Of a stretch of 64,000 nt of DNA, positions 58,701-64,000 are shown one piece after another. This stretch comes from Casuarina equisetifolia (Eukaryota > Streptophyta > Magnoliopsida > Fagales > Casuarinaceae): assembly GCA_028551475.1 (NCBI GenBank), contig CM052356.1, positions 26,439,884 through 26,503,883 on the forward strand. Direction: 5' to 3'. The translations under genes and the position numbers were made by a program. Each line of letters opens with the position of its first letter. Position 1 is the stretch's first letter. The notes under the pieces were generated by a model. It did no database searches, was not told the origin of the DNA, and was given only the letters and a program-made list of their open reading frames with translations.

Positions 58701-61700
58701 ATAAACTTAGAGATGATGAGAATATGAAAATTACTTTAATCAAATTAAACAGCACAATATGTTCGGTTTCCTTCTTGTAAGCGCTCATCAAAATAAGCAA
58801 TGAGCACAAAGACTGCTGGCGAGCCATACAAAGGGCAAATGAATCATCCAGAATGCCTGTTAAGACAAATCGTTGTCAACTTCTCTTTCTACAATCAATG
58901 GAAAAAGGCAAGTGCTAGTACTAATATCCGTATTACCAAATCTGTCTGCTGCAGATACATATTTGTTCTCTACAGCATTTCTAAGTCTGACTGTCAGCTC
59001 CTCGTCATACTTCACCCGATAGAAACCAGTCTGGTCCACATTAAATTTTATCCAAGCAGATGAGATGTCCGTTTTACCACTCAAGAATTCCTTAATATCA
59101 AGAGTTTCAGACTGTTTCTGCAGTAAAAAGTTCTTGGGCACATCTAACAAGCTACAGCACCATGTAATTGGGACGATCCACTGCCCATCCCCATGGTCGC
59201 CACTTGACAGGAATTGAGACTGAGATTATGACGTTTCTTTGTTAGACTTCACTGAATCTTAAAAAATATTACTTAAAGAAACATACAAATCAAACGTGTG
59301 AGCATCCCTATGAGTTCAGATATCTTATTCGGGAAAAAATAGGTGAAAGAGATGAGACATAATAAACCTGCTCGAACATTATTGTCTGATCTTTGAGTTT
59401 GACAGAGACAACTGGATATCCTTTTTGCTTTGACCAGGAATTCATTAGCTTGGTCACTGGCTCACCAGATCCCTCCTCAAGGATAGCCCATAAATCTTCT
59501 GAGCTTGCACTTGAGTCAGCATATTTTCTTATACATGAAGCAATAGACCTCTGATTGCATAAACAAGTCACAAAAAGAACAAGGGGACCAAAAACAGCCT
59601 ATTAAAATCAGATAAAATAAAGATAAAAATTAATGTGTTAAGGCCTAGATTAATTGGGTGCAAATGGATATCAAAGGAGATAAAGCTCATTCGATAGCTA
59701 AAGCCTATAGTTAGATTAAAGATTATAAATGGACCATGGAGCGGAAAATGTGGACACTCTTATTAGTCTATCTTTTTCCCCTTTGCTTGGGCTATACCAA
59801 CTAGACAAAGTGATGCCTACAATTTCAAATTTACAAGAATAAATTCCAGCCGTTAGATTATATGAACGAATGGTTATTGTGTATTTTATCCTCAAAAAGA
59901 TCCAACCGTTAGATTTTGGTAAATCTAATCCGATGTGTAATCTTCCGTCAATCGATCAATAACCGGTGAATGTTATCGCTCGTCGTTCAAGGTGTTCGAC
60001 CGACGGCCTTCCACAAATTTGGCCATTTCTTAAAATGCTTACTGTCAAGCATTTTTGATCCGAAACTGACCTGTAGACTTTTCATTCTCACTCAAGTACA
60101 TCATTCATTGTTTTTGAAGATTTGTTGGATAAACGTTTGCTGTTGATGAAAGCATTAAAAACATGCATGGTTTATGCTGAATGAGATGAGGAGGACGATG
60201 ACTTGATTTGTGGAAGTTTAGGCAACTAGATGTGTTTGCCCAATTTTTAGTGATTTTGGGCTTCTTAGAATTTCTAGTTTTGGGTTATTTTAAGGTTCTT
60301 GGACATGGACTCTCCAAATTATATAGCTATAGTATTTGAATATAACATTGATCTTGAGGAGATATCTATCCTAACTGCTCAACTCACATTCATTTGGAGC
60401 TTTTTAGCCGTTGCACTCATTTTAATTGGCCTCTATTTTTGATAAATACAAAGAATGTCTTTCTCAATACCAATATTGAGGAAGAAGTCTACAGCCTTCT
60501 TACTGGTTATTATAATTTTTTTTATACAATATTTTATTTTCACCAAGTCTTGTATGGTCTCAAGCAAATCCGTGTACATGTTTCACCAAATTTAGATATA
60601 CTCTTGTTCATCTTGATTTTTTCTATCGTCCTCGTTACTTAACTCTTTTTATTTAATGTTGAGTTATAAGCATCACTATCTTTCTCTTATATGTAAATGA
60701 TATTCTTATTGTTAGCAATGATAGAGATGAAATTCAACAAGTAATATTTCTTCCAATAGTTTGAAATTAAGGATTTTTGCATTTTTAGCTATTTCCCTGG
60801 TCCTAAGGTTCTTCTAAATCTAATTGTTATAATTGTTTTAAAGTGAAGTATTTTTCCAATCTACTTAACTCGAATTTGTTTAACTAATTAGAAGATTGCT
60901 TCCACGGCCTTGAGCCCAATGTTCAGCACATGCCTCCTTCATGGATAATCATTTCAAGATGCTACTCATTATCAATAGTTACTTGTGAGCCTTGGTCTAT
61001 CCTATTATTCACTTTGACCTTGCTTGTGTTAACCATTTTTTTTAATGCCAATTCACGACAACTTCTTCATACACTCATTTGTTTTAGTGCTCTGTCTTCT
61101 TCGTTTCATCGAAGACGACTTACTTGTTGGGCTTCAGTTTCCAATCCTTCTCCTTGATTGGTCTCCTTGCTTCACTAAATTTCTGCAATTCTATACCTAA
61201 TACTACTGTTCTATAAGTACCTCTTAATGTTACCTAGTTTAGTGTGTGTGGAAGCATTAATTTTTGAAGCTTTTTATGAAGAAAAGACACTTTTTGTTGA
61301 ATCATTCAAAATGTCTTTAACTTGTACAAGAAACAGATAATTAGTAACAAATCTAACAATAACCTGAAAGCGGTCAGCACCAAGATAGCTTTTCAGCATC
61401 CGGATGACACATGCACCTTTTTTTTGAGTTACTGAGTCATAAAAGTTCTTGATGTCGTTGGCACGATTTATCTCCATCTGAAATAGGTAAGCTTATATCG
61501 AAACATACTCAAACAGGTAATAACACCAAGTATTCAAATAACATTGCAACCGGGTTAAAAACTCAGGCCATGGAAAATTACCTCAATGGGATGGCGGTCT
61601 GCAAGTCCATCCAGCCTAAGAGCTTCCGCAGACTCATCAAGAAACTGATTCCATATTTTCCATTCTGGGAACAAGCTATCAGTTGCTAAATATGAAACCT

Positions 61701-64000
61701 GGACAAATTCCAGAACCAATAAGTAATTTAGAATATCGTGGGATTGGGTATTACAATAGACATACGTGAGACCAATGCTACATACCCATGTTGCAAACCC
61801 CTCTTTCAGCCACAGCTGGTTCCACCATTCCATTGTTACAAGATCGCCAAACCACTGATGTGCCACTTCATGAGCTACAAGAATCACAACCTTTAAAGTT
61901 GCCAAAACTAATTAATAAAAGATGTCATGGGGATAATCAGAACAGGATCTTCATATGCCGTTAGCCAAACAAAATTATAAAAGAATGACAGTATTCACAA
62001 GTGCACATTACCCTCTGCTTCCTGGCAGCCGGAAAACTTTGATCATAGAGCAATGCTGTTTCATTGAATGTGATTAAACCATAATTCTCCATGGCCCCAG
62101 TAGCAAAAACAGGAATCGCAACCATATCCAATTTGGGCAGAGGGTAAGCCATAGCAAAGTATCTGTAGAACTTATCTTGGTCAACCCAAATTCCAGATAC
62201 AGCAGCATAAGGCACTAAAAACTCATAATGCTGTGAATAGTGATCAACAATTTGGCAGTGATATAAGGTAGAACTTACTCCTTATATAAATGCAGAGTCC
62301 TGACGGCAACCCTCAGTGCAAATTCCGCTTGTCTTCGCTTCCCGACCTGACAGTATACTCTAACTATGACGCCTGCACAGAAATGTAGCATTATCCTGTC
62401 ATGAACGAACATCGTACTACCACCAGAAACACTGGACAAAGCGTTTGATTTTACCATCAGATGTAGAATCTTCCACATACTCAAAAAAACCAACAACAAC
62501 TGCCACCAAATACGTTGACATCTTTGGTGATTCTTGAAACGAAACTGTCTTCAGACCCCTTTCCACTCTTTCCTGGATAACTGGCATGTTGGAAAGAGCT
62601 ACTATTTCAGAGGGCACAATCAATGTGATCTTGAATTTAGCCTGCAACTCCCAAAGCCAGAAAAGAAGGGTCACGCTTTGAAACACAATGAGGAACATCT
62701 TCCATCAAAACATGAGGTAGGCATCTCATTTCTTCCGGATATTCTCAAACATGCATTGTGAAGTGTGTTAGGACTTAAGATATGATTCAGCAAAAGATGC
62801 AAGGACGTACAAAATCATAGATCAGCTAAACGAGAGAGAGCGCAAAACCTTTAATGCAGGTTCATCCCAACACGGAAAGCATCGCCTGGCATCTGCCGGT
62901 TGGAACTCCGTAAAAGCAATATTCTTCTCCTTATCATTATCCATGTATGCTCTGGAAAGCAAAATAGCAACTTCAACATATATATAACTGACAAAAATTC
63001 ATTTAATAGCTTCGAAAAGCAGGTAAAAAAAGAAGCAAACAGACACTTCCACTATAGGTACGCCAACGAAGTCCGTCAAAGAATATTAATTGAAAGTTCG
63101 AATTGTACAGCCCCAAACTGCACGCGCCAGTTTTGGACGTTCTTCTACTTTTGTCTGTCTTAGGCGCTGGGTTCTCCTATAATTATATTGTTTGCTTAGA
63201 TTAAAGATGTTGTTCTGTTACTAGGATTTATCACGTACATAATTAATTGCAACGTAAATGTGCGTTTGAAAATGTTATTATGATTTCTATCCGAGTGGTT
63301 ATGAAAATAATTAAACATTGCTAGATCTGTAATTACTTATAGTTGATCGTTCGATTCACCAAGTTATTGTTTTAACGCAATCAACTTTTAATTTGCAGGA
63401 CCAGCTAAGCTCCTCATAACGGGGACCACGTAAAAGGCCGAAGCTATTCCTTCCCCTGCTTTCTGGTTCTTCTCTTTCCCTCTCTGGCGGCTTTCAAAGT
63501 GAGCCAAAGGGTTTATCTTTCTTGTCTTTTCTCTCTGTATTTTTCCTCTTCAGTTACTGCAAGGTCCGGTTGTCTTGTGAAGAACCGACAGAGCAAGAAG
63601 ATTATTGTCTCAAGCTCGGTCCTTAAGAAGGTTTTACGGTCGTCTATGGTTGATATATCAATTTATCATTCTCATCGACGAAGATTAAATATTACCTTCC
63701 AAAGAACCCCTTCGTCTGGTCGTTCAAAATTCCTTCAAACTTGATAGACAAAATTCCGATCCCAATTGGAAGTAACTCCGCGAACGCCAGAACTAAAATC
63801 TCGTCTTCTTCAAACAAAACATGTTTGAAAGGCACCAGCACCTGCACAAAATTTGCATCAACAACAATGCTTTTCGTTGCCTTTGGGAGAACCAAATCAG
63901 GCACTGGATATCAGAAGATTCTAAGATTTCGGAACGGAAATTAAGAGCAGATTGACGATACCTTGGAAGAGTGTGACACGATGAATAGTAAGGAGACGGG
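55756..64000 (-). CDS. APM1: Aminopeptidase M1-like, copy B (tandem paralogue; 5' end outside window)
   Basis: Exons 1 (part) to 19 (minus): 64000-63962, 63841-63696, 62951-62849, 62641-62455, 62372-62279, 62162-62012, 61890-61786, 61698-61582, 61477-61364, 59550-59368, 59219-58937, 58856-58735, 58656-58559, 58370-58193, 58110-57996, 57911-57844, 57733-57659, 56146-56069, 55929-55756. Exons 2-18 have the same lengths as copy A except exon 6 (3 nt shorter); exon 19 is 9 nt shorter. No stop or frameshift is seen. GAMEN, HEVAH and KEGFATW are kept, so an active zinc aminopeptidase is expected. Copy B has diverged more in the C-terminal domain (for example [21 protein letters not shown]). Start codon and promoter lie beyond 64000. 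Confidence 0.93.
56690..57060 (-). mobile_element. Possible LTR-retroelement remnant in copy B intron 17
   Basis: GGCTCTAATACCATGC at 56875-56890 is the reverse complement of a TGGTATTAGAGCC-type primer-binding site. To its right, on the minus strand, lies a leader-like stretch with GGGATATAAAAACC (about 56990-56977), as in an LTR. No second LTR or target duplication was found. Confidence 0.4.
60400..60900 (+). mobile_element. Ty1/copia RT fragment in copy B intron 9, antisense to the gene
   Basis: The + strand reads [14 protein letters not shown] (about 60452-60493) and VLYGLKQ (about 60548-60568). After shifts it gives [13 protein letters not shown] (about 60685-60723). These are the successive copia reverse transcriptase motifs. 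It is broken by stops and lies in the roughly 1.8-kb intron between exons 9 and 10. Confidence 0.8.

Overview
This window is nuclear DNA from a flowering plant, most likely a eudicot. The genes have many short exons with GT-AG introns, the spacers are AT-rich, and plant LTR retrotransposons, a LINE and endogenous pararetrovirus (Caulimoviridae) remains are present. The protein families are also plant-type: a clade A PP2C, a plant NDR kinase, aminopeptidase M1 and a USP-type receptor-like cytoplasmic kinase. I cannot name the species from sequence alone.

Layout. 1-5460: two decayed retroelements on the + strand, a Ty3/gypsy RNase H-integrase end with its 3' LTR and a Ty1/copia RT-RNase H end. 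5451-8380 (-): a seven-exon gene with a USP domain and coiled coil of the USP/U-box kinase family, open throughout but ending where the kinase domain should begin, next to the copia remains. 8465-14780: a repeat graveyard with a caulimovirid viroplasmin-like domain, a 386-bp solo LTR with a perfect 5-bp target duplication, a LINE 3' end, and a caulimovirid RT-RNase H piece. 15370-20350 (+): the spliceosome-associated cyclophilin CYP57/CWC27, 10 exons, 495 aa. 22995-24539 (+): a single-exon domesticated PIF/Harbinger transposase. 26431-26794: a complete miniature LTR retrotransposon (TRIM). 28504-32290 (-): a HAB1-like PP2C, 4 exons, 548 aa. 34664-44397 (-): an NDR-family AGC kinase. 45668-54025 (-): aminopeptidase M1, 19 exons, 872 aa. 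55756 to beyond the window end (-): a second, tandem aminopeptidase M1 gene with nearly identical exon lengths.

The genes do not form a pathway. They are ordinary single genes: splicing (CYP57), abscisic acid signalling (HAB1), cell growth/polarity kinase (NDR) and auxin-transport-linked peptidase (APM1). From memory, CYP57, the NDR kinase and APM1 are also near neighbours on Arabidopsis chromosome 4, so part of the window is probably a conserved syntenic block into which other genes and transposons were inserted.

I found no clearly undescribed biological system. The most informative observations are the exon-for-exon tandem duplication of APM1, the TRIM and solo LTR with exact target duplications, the pararetrovirus fragments, the truncated USP-kinase gene, and a copia-like block shared between the 5' repeat cluster and the splice-donor end of a CYP57 intron. 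Exon boundaries were read by eye from GT-AG sites, reading-frame continuity and family knowledge. They have not been checked against transcripts.
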